From: Vibrio cortegadensis
GTDB lineage: Bacteria; Pseudomonadota; Gammaproteobacteria; Enterobacterales; Vibrionaceae
Reading direction: 5' to 3'
Assembly: GCF_024347395.1 (NCBI RefSeq)
Contig: NZ_AP025472.1
Span: 1-64,000, forward strand
Length of the DNA: 64,000 nucleotides
A program made the translations under genes and the position numbers. Shown piece by piece: positions 47,459 through 56,853 of the stretch; the stretch's first letter is position 1, and each line of letters begins with the position of its first letter. The notes below the pieces were generated by a model that did no database searches, had not been told where the DNA came from, and saw only the letters and a program-made list of their open reading frames with translations.

Positions 47459-50095
47459 TTACTCGTACGAGCTATCACCAATGTATTTAATATTCATATT
47501 GAATGATGGTAGCTGATCTGTCAGTCCCATTAAATGGATGCGGTGGGAGCTTGGGTTTGCAAAGTTAGTTTTGTAGTCAAAATCTAAGGTTACGTATTTA
47601 TATTTTTCTGTATTAGTCCAACAATTATCACCCTCAGTGAAGCTTGCCCATTGCTCACCAAAGAACCCCGCATCAAATGAGTTTTGTAGATCAGCACACG
47701 TGATATCTCCATTTGGATTATCAATAAACAAATCAGCGTCTGCTATACCATCATTACCGCCATCACCTTTGTTTTGCATCTGTGGAGTGATGTATAGCTC
47801 AACATACTCACCATTGATAAACAATGTTGTTAATTGAGCTACGTTATCCCAACTTCCGGTCGATACTGAATTGAGGCGACTTTCAGTTTCTGCTTTAGAA
47901 GTCATTGCTTCAAATGTTCCGAAGTCATCACCCTCATCTTCTTTCTCCACACTCGTTACAGTAAATCGTGAAGAAGTACCAAGTTTAGATGTGTGTTTAA
48001 CCTCTAGAGTCATTGGGGCATAGTCATCTTCTAGGATGGTGATAACGTCGCCTTCAATACTGTAAGTTGCGCTTGCTGTATCTGATACAGGTGCGCAGCT
48101 TGTATTGACATCACCACTGTAAGACTCGCTACCAAAATATACTTTACCGTCATTTAAGTAGAATGTTTCACAGCGGTTCAACTTAACTTTATCATCAGAC
48201 TCTGGGGTTTCGACGAAATATAATGGTTTACCTACTAGAGGGTGAAGATCGGGATCGACAGGTGGTGTCACCTCATCACTTGGTGCAACTGTTGGTAGCG
48301 AGAAGCTAACTGGTTCTGAAATAATTTCACCATCGTTATCTACATTTACACCTGCCATCATAATAAAGTGGCCATTTGTGACAGCTTTGGTTGGTGTACC
48401 TGAGAGTTTAAGGTATACATCATTTTCGATCGCTACTTTAACGCCGGGAATGCTTGTCGCGCCTTCTTGATCGTTTTCTAGGCCAACATAGTATTCTACT
48501 GAACCTGAGACATAGTCATCTTCAAATAACTCGTCAATCGCAATGCTATGAACATCGATCTCTTCACCAACTTTCATATTAGAGAGAAGTTGAGTGATGT
48601 ACTTTTGTAATTCTGCAACTTCTTCTGGATCGGCTTTAATATTTTGCTCTTGGATTTCAGGAAGTGTGAATGTAACGTAAGTTGTATTCACGCCATCGTA
48701 AGCCGTAATGGTTACACTCTCACCAGCGGGATAAGCGTAAGTTGGAGCCTTTAATAGTTGAAGAGTTGCGTCTGCACCAACTTGGCTTTGATCGTCGATA
48801 AATATTTCAAGTCCATTCACAGATGTGTAAGCATCATATGCTAGTACGTCTTTATCATTAAATAGATCACTGATAATCACATAATCAAGTGAAGGAGCGA
48901 CACCTTGAGCGAGTTCAAGTTCATCAAACCAAGATTGGATTTCTATTTTTTTATCAGCAATAACGCTTGGAGCGTCATTTTCTAGATCAACTTCTAACTC
49001 AAGTGTTGTTGTTGCAGAGCCAACAACTTTGTTTGTAGAATCTTTATCTTCCGCCGCTAGTGTAACGATGTAAGTATCACGGATAAGTGATGGCGTACCT
49101 GTAACGACTAGGTCACCGCCATTCACGGCAGTCAAAGTTACGCCCGTAATGATTTCTTGCATCTTAGTTGTGATTGATGCGTTGATTACGATGTCGTTGT
49201 TATCTGCGTCGCTAAATAGCGCTGTTTCTTCAAAAGAAAGCGGTAAAGAAATATCCAGATCTTCGTGAGTCGTTAGCTCTAATTTATCAGCTTGCGCGTT
49301 TAGATGATCTTTAGCATCTTTGCTTACGACAAGCTTAGTGTTAATTACTGGCTCTGTTGTTGGGTTACCATCAACAATCGGTTTGAAGTTTTCGTCGTCG
49401 ATCTTATCTAAGTTATCTTCTACAACTTCAGTCGCTTCTTCTGCAACACCTGTTGGGTTAGCCTCATAACCAGCAGGGTCGTTAGCTTTAGATTCTGTTA
49501 GGATTTGAGCGGTTTTATGAAGCTCTGCATTATCATTGGCAATGACGTCTCCGAAGGCATCTTCGCTGTTTTCGGGTAAACCTAATGATACGTTGACGGT
49601 TTTCTTAGCTTCGGTAATGTCAGCGTCAGTTGGGTTAGCTCCTGCTTCAAGTACCACTAGATCCGTTAAAGGAGATATGACATCTTCACCAGGCAAAGTT
49701 CTGAATACGACTTCATGTTCCATTGCTTGAGTTGGGTGATCCATGTCTATGGTGTATTTACCAGCAAACAGTTGTGGGTTACTTGCGATAAGCGCTGCTT
49801 GTTTTGCGCCACCAGGCGTTAATGTTTGCAAAGCTAAGCTAGTCACAGAGCGGAATTCGTCGTCAGATAGGCTTAGCTTACCTTCAGAGTCTGTTAGCCC
49901 TAAGATGATGTCTGAATTGATGTCCAAAACGCCATTTTTGTTTTTATCATCAAACACAACCGCTTGGTTAAAGTAACCATCAAAACCTGTAATCGTTACA
50001 CCATTAGGCGCTGCGCCATCTGAACTGCTCGAACCGCCACCACAACCTGTTAGTGCCACTGCTACTGACGCTGCTAGCAAAGTAATCTTCTTCAT
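47459..50095 (-). CDS. Large surface lipoprotein with cadherin-like repeats (878 aa)
   Basis: The N-terminus has a signal peptide and lipobox VALTGC (Cys18), then a Gly/Ser tether. A Ca-binding-like stretch DDKNKNGVLDINSD lies near 49-62. Several dystroglycan/cadherin-like beta-sandwich segments occupy roughly 270-620. The C-terminal domain (about 640-878, from HPLVGKPLYF) matches the C-terminal domain of the neighbouring 521-residue protein. The start is supported by AAAGGA. It has its own upstream region, separate from the kinase operon. Function unknown; a surface or adhesive role is an inference from architecture. Confidence 0.75.
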   Translation of the reverse strand: MKKITLLAASVAVALTGCGGGSSSSDGAAPNGVTITGFDGYFNQAVVFDDKNKNGVLDINSDIILGLTDSEGKLSLSDDEFRSVTSLALQTLTPGGAKQAALIASNPQLFAGKYTIDMDHPTQAMEHEVVFRTLPGEDVISPLTDLVVLEAGANPTDADITEAKKTVNVSLGLPENSEDAFGDVIANDNAELHKTAQILTESKANDPAGYEANPTGVAEEATEVVEDNLDKIDDENFKPIVDGNPTTEPVINTKLVVSKDAKDHLNAQADKLELTTHEDLDISLPLSFEETALFSDADNNDIVINASITTKMQEIITGVTLTAVNGGDLVVTGTPSLIRDTYIVTLAAEDKDSTNKVVGSATTTLELEVDLENDAPSVIADKKIEIQSWFDELELAQGVAPSLDYVIISDLFNDKDVLAYDAYTSVNGLEIFIDDQSQVGADATLQLLKAPTYAYPAGESVTITAYDGVNTTYVTFTLPEIQEQNIKADPEEVAELQKYITQLLSNMKVGEEIDVHSIAIDELFEDDYVSGSVEYYVGLENDQEGATSIPGVKVAIENDVYLKLSGTPTKAVTNGHFIMMAGVNVDNDGEIISEPVSFSLPTVAPSDEVTPPVDPDLHPLVGKPLYFVETPESDDKVKLNRCETFYLNDGKVYFGSESYSGDVNTSCAPVSDTASATYSIEGDVITILEDDYAPMTLEVKHTSKLGTSSRFTVTSVEKEDEGDDFGTFEAMTSKAETESRLNSVSTGSWDNVAQLTTLFINGEYVELYITPQMQNKGDGGNDGIADADLFIDNPNGDITCADLQNSFDAGFFGEQWASFTEGDNCWTNTEKYKYVTLDFDYKTNFANPSSHRIHLMGLTDQLPSFNMNIKYIGDSSYE

Positions 50096-50234
50096 TATTT
50101 ATCCTTTGTTATTTAAGGTGTGGATGACCCACAGTTCCTTGTTTACCACTGATTATTTTTTTAAGCCGATATTAGAATCTTTAAGGCATGTTTTTTACGA
50201 GTTTTCATAAGTAATAACAAGACACGGAAAGCAT

Positions 50235-50266
50235 GAAAAAAACCGTAAACTTTTTTACGTTTTTCT
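50235..50266 (-). terminator. Terminator of the kinase-sigma operon
   Basis: On the minus strand ACGTAAA and TTTACGG pair around a short A-rich loop and are followed by seven T residues. It lies 20 bases past the stop of the 521-residue gene. Confidence 0.7.
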
Positions 50267-50285
50267 TTTATTTAAGACAATCGAT

Positions 50286-51848
50286 CTATTTATTTCTGGT
50301 TGGAGAGTGGTAGACAAAATTCATTTTTAGTTCCTCATACAAATGTGCGTACTCAGGTTTTGGTCTAAAAATATAGCTGTATACGTTGCCATCAATGAAC
50401 TCATCATAGGGACTGTATGTGAGATCAGTGAAAAGTGAAAAACGCTGATTTGAAGGGAACTCACCACAATGAAAAGAGTACGTATTCTCGGGGTGAGTGC
50501 TTGAGGATACGATATCAATGTCGTAATTACCTTTTCCTGCCATCACTGAAGATTGGAAAAATGGGCCTACATATTGGCAATTGAGGCTGATATCGTAACC
50601 GTGAATATTAAGGTCGGAATCCATAAACTCACCATTGCTACCAATATTCTCTCGCTGGTAAATGTAGTTACCTGCATAAACAAGGAGATACTCTTGTTTT
50701 GGTGTCAGAATAAGATAATCAAAAGTGGCTGATTGGTATTCATATTGGCCTGTATGAATGTTTATTTTTGCTTCCATTGCCGCTTTGCTTTTCTGTAAGG
50801 TGTAGCTTTCGTATTTTTCACCATCATAAATTGTGGTGAAATAGTTCGTCACACCTTTTTGTTGTACCGATGAGTACTCTTTCTTTAAATCCCATACCTG
50901 CTGAGCATGAAAGCTAGACTCGTTACTGCTTATAATGAGTTGGTTTCCGTTTATTTGATAATGCCCAATGTCACGCAGTTGATTTTCATTGGGGCAGGAA
51001 GTTTTGGCCGTTGATTTGGCGTAATAAACAACATCATTAATGAATTTGAATGCCTCACAGAAAACCACCTCATAGTTGTAACTGACTCCTGCGTGCTGTT
51101 TGGCTGACTCTAAGCGATAAACCATGTCACCAATGAGCGGATGTTCTTGTTCTTCTGTTGATGCTTCTACTTCTGGTAGTGAGAAATGTGCCGAAACCCA
51201 CGCTTGCTGATCATCACCATGGTAACTGTCCCTTACTGATACCGTTAGGCGAGAACGTTCAGTTTGTAATTCGGGTGTCCCCTGAATGAGTAAAGCGCCG
51301 TTATTGGATATAGAGAGCCCTGTCGCTCTGAGGTCGATACGAGTAGTCAAAAAATCATCATCAGGATCGGAAAACAGCTGATTTAGGTTCAACTCATAGC
51401 TGATAGGGCTACCTTGAGTTAGTTGCCATGAATACATGACCGTTTGTAGCTGTTGATGAATTTGCTGGTTGAGCTCCGGTTTTCTGTTTTGTCCTGTACC
51501 GTCATTGTTATCATCGGTACTGACTATTACCGTCGTACTGTTTGGTTCAAAGGCGTCTAACAACGCTTGTTCAGAGTTTTTTTGTTCTTGGTTTAACGGT
51601 GAAGCATGAACATTCGCAGCATCGAACTTTTCGGTAAGTGGAATGTTTTTTGGATTCTTTTTCACCATATTCAAGGTAGCGTTTGAAACCTCGGGGTGAG
51701 GTGGTTCAAGGTTTGAATTCGCACTCTGAGGCTGTTTTGATCGTTCACTCAGAGTTGCTGTTAACTCTTCACTATAGGTCGATGAGATCCATAACCAAGC
51801 GGCACTCCCGAATAAAGTGACACATAATAGAAGCCGACGTTTGTTCAT
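50286..51848 (-). CDS. Membrane-anchored protein with cadherin-like and lipoprotein-like C-terminal domains
   Basis: The 520-residue protein starts with one hydrophobic helix (about 4-20: LLLCVTLFGSAAWLWIS) that acts as a signal anchor, then a Ser/Asn-rich linker, a cadherin/dystroglycan-like domain (about 135-230) and a C-terminal domain (about 240-520) that aligns with the 878-residue lipoprotein downstream: HPLIGDMVYR, FCEAFKFINDVVYY and KSKAAMEAKI. The ATG at 51848 is chosen; an upstream TTG would overlap the sigma gene. It is the last gene of the kinase-sigma operon. Function unknown. Confidence 0.7.
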   Translation of the reverse strand: MNKRRLLLCVTLFGSAAWLWISSTYSEELTATLSERSKQPQSANSNLEPPHPEVSNATLNMVKKNPKNIPLTEKFDAANVHASPLNQEQKNSEQALLDAFEPNSTTVIVSTDDNNDGTGQNRKPELNQQIHQQLQTVMYSWQLTQGSPISYELNLNQLFSDPDDDFLTTRIDLRATGLSISNNGALLIQGTPELQTERSRLTVSVRDSYHGDDQQAWVSAHFSLPEVEASTEEQEHPLIGDMVYRLESAKQHAGVSYNYEVVFCEAFKFINDVVYYAKSTAKTSCPNENQLRDIGHYQINGNQLIISSNESSFHAQQVWDLKKEYSSVQQKGVTNYFTTIYDGEKYESYTLQKSKAAMEAKINIHTGQYEYQSATFDYLILTPKQEYLLVYAGNYIYQRENIGSNGEFMDSDLNIHGYDISLNCQYVGPFFQSSVMAGKGNYDIDIVSSSTHPENTYSFHCGEFPSNQRFSLFTDLTYSPYDEFIDGNVYSYIFRPKPEYAHLYEELKMNFVYHSPTRNK

Positions 51849-51877
51849 TGTTATTAACGCTCTAAATTGAATAATGA

Positions 51878-52441
51878 TTAAGCCATGCGTGACTGTAGCC
51901 AACAGCGCGAAAATTTTAGGTCTTTTTCGATTAAGCTATCGCTGCATTCGAGTAGTTGGCTGATCTCTTGATTTCTCATACCCATCAAATATTTCAGCTT
52001 TAACGCATTGGATTGTCTAGGGTACTGAACACTAAACCGATCCAGCGCTTTATCGACAATAATCAGTTGTTCGAATTTATCGTCATGCAAATTCGGAATG
52101 GACGTCAGCTGTTGGCGTTTTTTCGCTTGGAGCGAACGTGCGTTATCGATCAATATTTGGCGCATAACTTTCGCGGCCATCAGAAAAAATTCACGCTTGT
52201 TTGATACATCGCTGAGATCTGAGTGGCTCATTTTTAAATACGCATCATGTATGAGGGCGGTTGTGCTATTCACGCTGTCGGCAAGCACTTCGTTATCAAT
52301 GCCATGTTTTACTGCGCTTCTGTCACGCTCTTGTTGGGCGATGTTTCTGAGTTGCAAATAGGCAAATTGATAGAGTTCACTTTCAGCTTGTTTGTTGCCA
52401 GATTGCCACTGTTGGATAATTTGGGTCAGTGAGTTTGCCAT
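51878..52441 (-). CDS. ecfP: ECF sigma factor of the kinase-linked type (EcfP-like)
   Basis: The 187-residue protein has sigma region 2 (about 20-95) and region 4 (about 125-185; QEISQLLECSDSLIEKDLKFSR). At the position of the conserved acidic DAED-type motif that touches the beta-prime coiled coil it has STTA (59-62). In V. parahaemolyticus EcfP a threonine here is phosphorylated by the kinase PknT to allow core binding. The start overlaps the stop of the upstream gene (TAATG), and AGGAG precedes it. No anti-sigma factor is nearby, which fits kinase control. Confidence 0.85.
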   Translation of the reverse strand: MANSLTQIIQQWQSGNKQAESELYQFAYLQLRNIAQQERDRSAVKHGIDNEVLADSVNSTTALIHDAYLKMSHSDLSDVSNKREFFLMAAKVMRQILIDNARSLQAKKRQQLTSIPNLHDDKFEQLIIVDKALDRFSVQYPRQSNALKLKYLMGMRNQEISQLLECSDSLIEKDLKFSRCWLQSRMA

Positions 52442-53880
52442 TATGCTGCTCCTGCAATTTTTTTGAACTCGGAGATTTTGAACGTCTCTAATTGCTCTGA
52501 GCCGTCTTGTTGTATTCTTTTTTCTTGTCTATAGCGATAAAGCACACCTTGATCCCAACTTTCCCCAGCAGGTAAATATTCCCAAGTGGTGTATTGAGGT
52601 TGGGAGTCTTTGTTGTACCAACGAACTAATATATTCATTTGAGCGAGAGTCGCTGAACCCTGTGAGCTTTCTAGCCACCACATATCTGGATATTGGTCAG
52701 TGACGTCGATGCTGTACTGGCTAATATCTGTTGGGCAATCTGTATTTTCTTTTTCGGTTAGGAATATTTGACGCTGTTTTATAAGTAAACATTGTTGAGT
52801 CGTGTTATCGCTAAGGTATTGCGTTTTTTGCCAAATACCTTGGTAAGAGATGTTGTTACCTTTGATTTCTGGGTAGGTAAACCAAAGCATTTCAGTTTGA
52901 TTATTATGCTGTATCTTTTCAGTCGGACCTAGCCCTTGGACTTTCTCCATTAATAGTTGGGTGCTTGGGTCAAAACTTAAGGCAACTGTCCGATATTTCC
53001 ACTTTCCTTCATCGCTATAGTTTTCGATTGAAAAGCCGTTGAGATCATTACGAGTACAACCATCTTGAGCGCATCCGACTAAGCCCTGTTGTTGAGCGAA
53101 GTTACCGATAGGCTCGATTACGATCTCTTTGTATTGTTTATTGAGATCTAAATAACAGCCATTAAAGTAGTCACCAACGCTAGGATATTGGATCATACTG
53201 TCATTCGTGATTTGGTAAGACATGTTGCCGAAAGGCGGGGTGTATTTAGGATGTTTTCGATAACGTAAATCATAAGCACATAACTTACCTGACCAATCTT
53301 TTTTCTTGATGATGATATTACTTAGGCGAGTATTGAGTGGCTGATAGATAACATCATCAGAAGTGAAGTTCTTCTGAATGTACTCTTGGCTTTGATTAAG
53401 GTGCTCAACGGCGGTTTTTACGCTAACCAGTGGAATACCGAGATCTTGGCTTGAACGGTTTAAGAAGCTTAAATCAATATTTTTAAGCTTCTGCTGAAAG
53501 TTTGGATCGGATAATAAGCGACTAGCAAGCACAATCTCTTCTTGATTCAATGGCGTGCTATCCAGTGAGAGAAGCAAGCGTGTGATATTGATACTACGGC
53601 TTGGTTGAGTCGTCGCAAGACTAGGGGTGATGATTTTCTGGCTAGATAACGTAGTCAGCAAATAACTTGATTCATCACTCCCTAAAAAGAAGCTCACCAC
53701 ATCACTTGGGTTATATTGGTATTTCCCTTTGTTGGTGACTCCAGTTAGCCCTGAGCTGGTTTGGTAGTACAAACCACTAACCGGAGCATCGATAAAATAC
53801 CCCGTACTAGGGATTGATTGAGCGTGGGTAATACCACTAAAAAGTGTGATACACGCGCCGAGCAAAGCCATACTCTTCAT
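52441..53880 (-). CDS. Secreted protein of unknown function in the kinase-sigma operon (479 aa)
   Basis: A signal peptide (about 1-20, ending THAQ) leads into a segment (about 25-75: GYFIDAPVSGLYYQTSSGLTG...) of a kind seen in many Vibrio and Shewanella lipoproteins, followed by INITRLLLSLDS. The C-terminal two thirds are unrecognised and contain several paired cysteines. It lies between the kinase (22 bases upstream) and the sigma gene (one-base overlap), so a role as signal sensor or effector partner is likely but unproven. V. parahaemolyticus also has a gene between pknT and ecfP. Confidence 0.72.
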   Translation of the reverse strand: MKSMALLGACITLFSGITHAQSIPSTGYFIDAPVSGLYYQTSSGLTGVTNKGKYQYNPSDVVSFFLGSDESSYLLTTLSSQKIITPSLATTQPSRSINITRLLLSLDSTPLNQEEIVLASRLLSDPNFQQKLKNIDLSFLNRSSQDLGIPLVSVKTAVEHLNQSQEYIQKNFTSDDVIYQPLNTRLSNIIIKKKDWSGKLCAYDLRYRKHPKYTPPFGNMSYQITNDSMIQYPSVGDYFNGCYLDLNKQYKEIVIEPIGNFAQQQGLVGCAQDGCTRNDLNGFSIENYSDEGKWKYRTVALSFDPSTQLLMEKVQGLGPTEKIQHNNQTEMLWFTYPEIKGNNISYQGIWQKTQYLSDNTTQQCLLIKQRQIFLTEKENTDCPTDISQYSIDVTDQYPDMWWLESSQGSATLAQMNILVRWYNKDSQPQYTTWEYLPAGESWDQGVLYRYRQEKRIQQDGSEQLETFKISEFKKIAGAA

Positions 53881-53902
53881 GTTTATTCTCTTCTACGTTG
53901 TT

Positions 53903-55225
53903 TTATTTTTTTGTGCAATTTGGCGCGCAATTGAGGCTGCTCTTTTTAGGGACCGGCGTCATCATGGCTAATAGCATCTTTTGTTTTATGTGTTGAGGTA
54001 AGTTGGGGTTTGCAAGGATCCTTCGTCTCGTGAGTTCAAGCATCGTCTGTACGGACATCTGTGCATTCACATCCCCTTTGCTATGAAACATTAAACTGGC
54101 CACTTCAAACATCATCTCTTCAGCGACCTGTTTTTCTTGTTCTAACTGGTGGTTTTTTTGAATCAGAGTGATCGAAAAAGCCGCGGCAGATATTATTAAT
54201 AACCCCCCAAGCATCATTTGAATTGGCTTACGCTGAAATAGCCTTAGAGTGCTATAAAACGGCATATTTTGTTTTATGGAAATAGGCTGATGCGTGAGAA
54301 TGTTTTTTATATCATAACGCAGCTTTTCGACAGATTTGTACCTCTGCTCTGGCTGCTCTTGAGTCGCTTTTTGAATGATACAGAAAACATCAGATCGCGG
54401 ATGTTCATCTGGAAACATTAGCGACAGTATTTTCCCCAGCGAATAGACATCGCTTTGGTTCGTCAAATAATCACCAGCCATCTGCTCTGGACTGGCATAG
54501 TGCTCACTGTACGCAAGTAGAAGATCACTGTGACTGTCATTGGTGGCCACTTTTTGAGTAATGTTGAAATCTAAAAGCTTTGGGTTTCCATCGCTATCAA
54601 CAAGGATGTTCTCTGGCTTTAAATCAGCATGGAGTATATGTTGCTGGTGGGCGTGCTCAATGGCTTGGCAAATTTGAGTAAAAAGCAGCAACTTTCTTTT
54701 TTTAGACAGTTTATTTCTTTCCAAGTGCGCATTCAGTGTGTCACCAATAACCCGTTCCATGATGATATAGAGATAGCCTTGGTGTTCACCGCCATCAAAT
54801 ACTTTTGCCACGTAAGGATGATTGAGCCTTGCGAGTAGTTGTGCTTCATCAAACAGTGCTCTTCTGCCTAAGATGTCAGTCAACCCTGCTTGAATAAACT
54901 TAATGGCTAACTGTTGCTCAAAAGTATGATCTGCTCTCTCTGCTGCATAGACAATCCCCATCCCCCCTCGACCTATCTCTTGACGAAGTTGGTATTTACC
55001 GATGATTTGATCGGAGAAATTGAACTCTTGTTTGATTGCTTGTTGCGCGTGGAAGCCGAGCAACTGAGTGAGTGGCTCTGAAGGGACCGTTTTAAGTAAA
55101 GGTTGTAACTGCCTATATAGATTGGGTTGATGAATCTTAAGAGTAAATAACTGCTTTTCTCTTTCGACTTCATCAAGATCTAACAGATTGTAGAAAACTT
55201 GAGTTGAACTGGAACCTAGCTGCAC
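53903..55225 (-). CDS. pknT: Transmembrane Ser/Thr protein kinase (PknT-like)
   Basis: The 440-residue protein has an N-terminal extension (1-74), a Hanks-type kinase domain (about 75-315), one membrane helix (about 336-355) and a short C-terminal, probably periplasmic part with a Cys pair at the end. The G-loop GRGGMG (85-90), Lys109, Glu127, Asp201, Lys203, Asn206 and Asp219 are present. The catalytic loop reads HADLKPEN and the DFG motif reads DFN. It heads the operon kinase-secreted protein-sigma-anchored protein. The start is GTG with no clear ribosome site, so the true start may differ. Confidence 0.85.
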   Translation of the reverse strand: MQLGSSSTQVFYNLLDLDEVEREKQLFTLKIHQPNLYRQLQPLLKTVPSEPLTQLLGFHAQQAIKQEFNFSDQIIGKYQLRQEIGRGGMGIVYAAERADHTFEQQLAIKFIQAGLTDILGRRALFDEAQLLARLNHPYVAKVFDGGEHQGYLYIIMERVIGDTLNAHLERNKLSKKRKLLLFTQICQAIEHAHQQHILHADLKPENILVDSDGNPKLLDFNITQKVATNDSHSDLLLAYSEHYASPEQMAGDYLTNQSDVYSLGKILSLMFPDEHPRSDVFCIIQKATQEQPEQRYKSVEKLRYDIKNILTHQPISIKQNMPFYSTLRLFQRKPIQMMLGGLLIISAAAFSITLIQKNHQLEQEKQVAEEMMFEVASLMFHSKGDVNAQMSVQTMLELTRRRILANPNLPQHIKQKMLLAMMTPVPKKSSLNCAPNCTKK

Positions 55226-55334
55226 GACGACTATTATTTTTTTATTTTGTTTGGCTAAGTTTATAATATATTTTAGAAAAATATATTAATTTCGAATGGC
55301 AAAGCGGCTCTCAATAAGCGTTAGGTAACAAAAT

Positions 55335-55366
55335 AAAAAAAAAGGTCAGTAATTACTGACCTTTTT
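55335..55366. terminator. Bidirectional terminator after gorA
   Basis: AAAAGGTCAGT, loop AATT and ACTGACCTTTT with A and T runs on both sides. It mainly serves gorA on the minus strand. Confidence 0.85.
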
Positions 55367-55380
55367 CTCAATATTAGCGC

Positions 55381-56751
55381 CTAACGCATGGTAACGAATT
55401 CCTCACTACCCGTAGGGTGAATTGCGACAACTGAATCGAAATCAGCTTTAGTTGCGCCCATTTTCATTGCGACAGCAAAGCCTTGAATCATCTCATCAAC
55501 AGTAAAACCGATGCCATGTAGGCCGACAACTTTCTCGTCGTCACCTGCACAAATTAGCTTCATCTTACAAGGCTGACGGTGTTTAGTTACCGCTGTGTAC
55601 ATAGCCGTGAAGCCAGAGGTGTATACCTTGATGTTGTCTTTGCCGTACTTCTCTTCCGCTTCTTGAGTCGTTAGGCCGATCGTACCGATTGGTGGGTGGC
55701 TGAATACCACCGTTGGTACCAACTCGTAGTCCATCTTAGCGTTTGTTTTACCGTTAAATAGGCGCTCAGAAAGTTGGCGACCTGCTTTAACGGCAACTGG
55801 TGTTAGCTCAATACCACCTTCCATGATGTCACCGACACAGTAGATGCCTTTCACGTTCGTTTCTTGGTATTCGTCTACTTTGATGTAACCACGATCGTTA
55901 GTTTCAACACCGGTTACGCCTAGGTTAATGGCGTCCGTTGTAGGATGGCGACCAATCGCCCAAATGAGCGTATCAACGTTTTGGGTTTCACCATTTTCTA
56001 AGTGAAGGGTTAGGCTACCATCTTGTTCTTTAACCACTTCTTTTGGCACAGAGTGAGTATGAAGCGTTGGACCTTCAGTATTCATCACTTCAACCAGCGT
56101 TTCGACGATCATAGGGTCGAAGCTACGTAGTGGTGACTCTTTACGGCAGAACAGGTGAGTCTCTGTACCTAATGCGTGTAATACACCTGCGATTTCAACG
56201 GCAATATAACCCGCACCAATAACCGCAACACGTTTAGGCTGTTCCATCAGATCGAAGAAGCCGTTTGAGTCGATGCCGTGTTCCGCTCCTGGAATATTTG
56301 GAATCGTTGGGCGACCACCAACAGCAATCGTGATGTGATCAGCAGTATAAAGCTCACCGTTGACTTCAATCGTTTTTACATTTGCGCCTTCGGTGTCAAC
56401 AAAGCGAGCAAACCCTTTGATTACGGTGACGTTGTTGTTGCCCAGAACGCGGTCGTAAGATTGGTGGATACGGCCAATGTACGCTTGGCGGTTTTCAATC
56501 ATCTTGTTCCATTTGAACTCTTTAAGCTCAACGTCGAAACCGTAGTCCTCTGCGTATAAGTTGATTGCTTCAGCGACTTGAGCGCCGTGCCACATCACTT
56601 TTTTCGGAACACAACCTACGTTTACACAAGTACCACCAAGATCTTGAGCTTCGATGATTGCGACTTTTGCACCGTACATAGAGGCGCGATTTGCCGATGC
56701 AATACCACCAGAACCGCCACCGATACAGATATAATCAAAATGTGTTGCCAT
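55381..56751 (-). CDS. gorA: Glutathione reductase
   Basis: GorA reduces glutathione disulfide with NADPH. The 456-residue flavoprotein has the FAD motif GGGSGG (12-17), the redox-active CVNVGC (Cys42/Cys47), an NADPH Rossmann motif GAGYIAVE near 175 and the C-terminal catalytic HPTGSEEFV (His near 445). The neighbours do not suggest an operon. Confidence 0.95.
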   Translation of the reverse strand: MATHFDYICIGGGSGGIASANRASMYGAKVAIIEAQDLGGTCVNVGCVPKKVMWHGAQVAEAINLYAEDYGFDVELKEFKWNKMIENRQAYIGRIHQSYDRVLGNNNVTVIKGFARFVDTEGANVKTIEVNGELYTADHITIAVGGRPTIPNIPGAEHGIDSNGFFDLMEQPKRVAVIGAGYIAVEIAGVLHALGTETHLFCRKESPLRSFDPMIVETLVEVMNTEGPTLHTHSVPKEVVKEQDGSLTLHLENGETQNVDTLIWAIGRHPTTDAINLGVTGVETNDRGYIKVDEYQETNVKGIYCVGDIMEGGIELTPVAVKAGRQLSERLFNGKTNAKMDYELVPTVVFSHPPIGTIGLTTQEAEEKYGKDNIKVYTSGFTAMYTAVTKHRQPCKMKLICAGDDEKVVGLHGIGFTVDEMIQGFAVAMKMGATKADFDSVVAIHPTGSEEFVTMR

Positions 56752-56853
56752 TACTTTCTCCGTTTTATAGTTTTTATTTCAATTCAGTATTAATGAATAG
56801 ATTGGGACGTATTTCTTAGGAACAACCCAGAGTTATTCATTATTCAGGAGCTA

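Noticed and set aside
50096..50160. ECF-type promoter (GGAAC) upstream of the 878-residue lipoprotein
   Set aside because: A GGAACT is present on the minus strand, but no convincing matching -10 element at the right spacing was seen; too weak to list as a feature.
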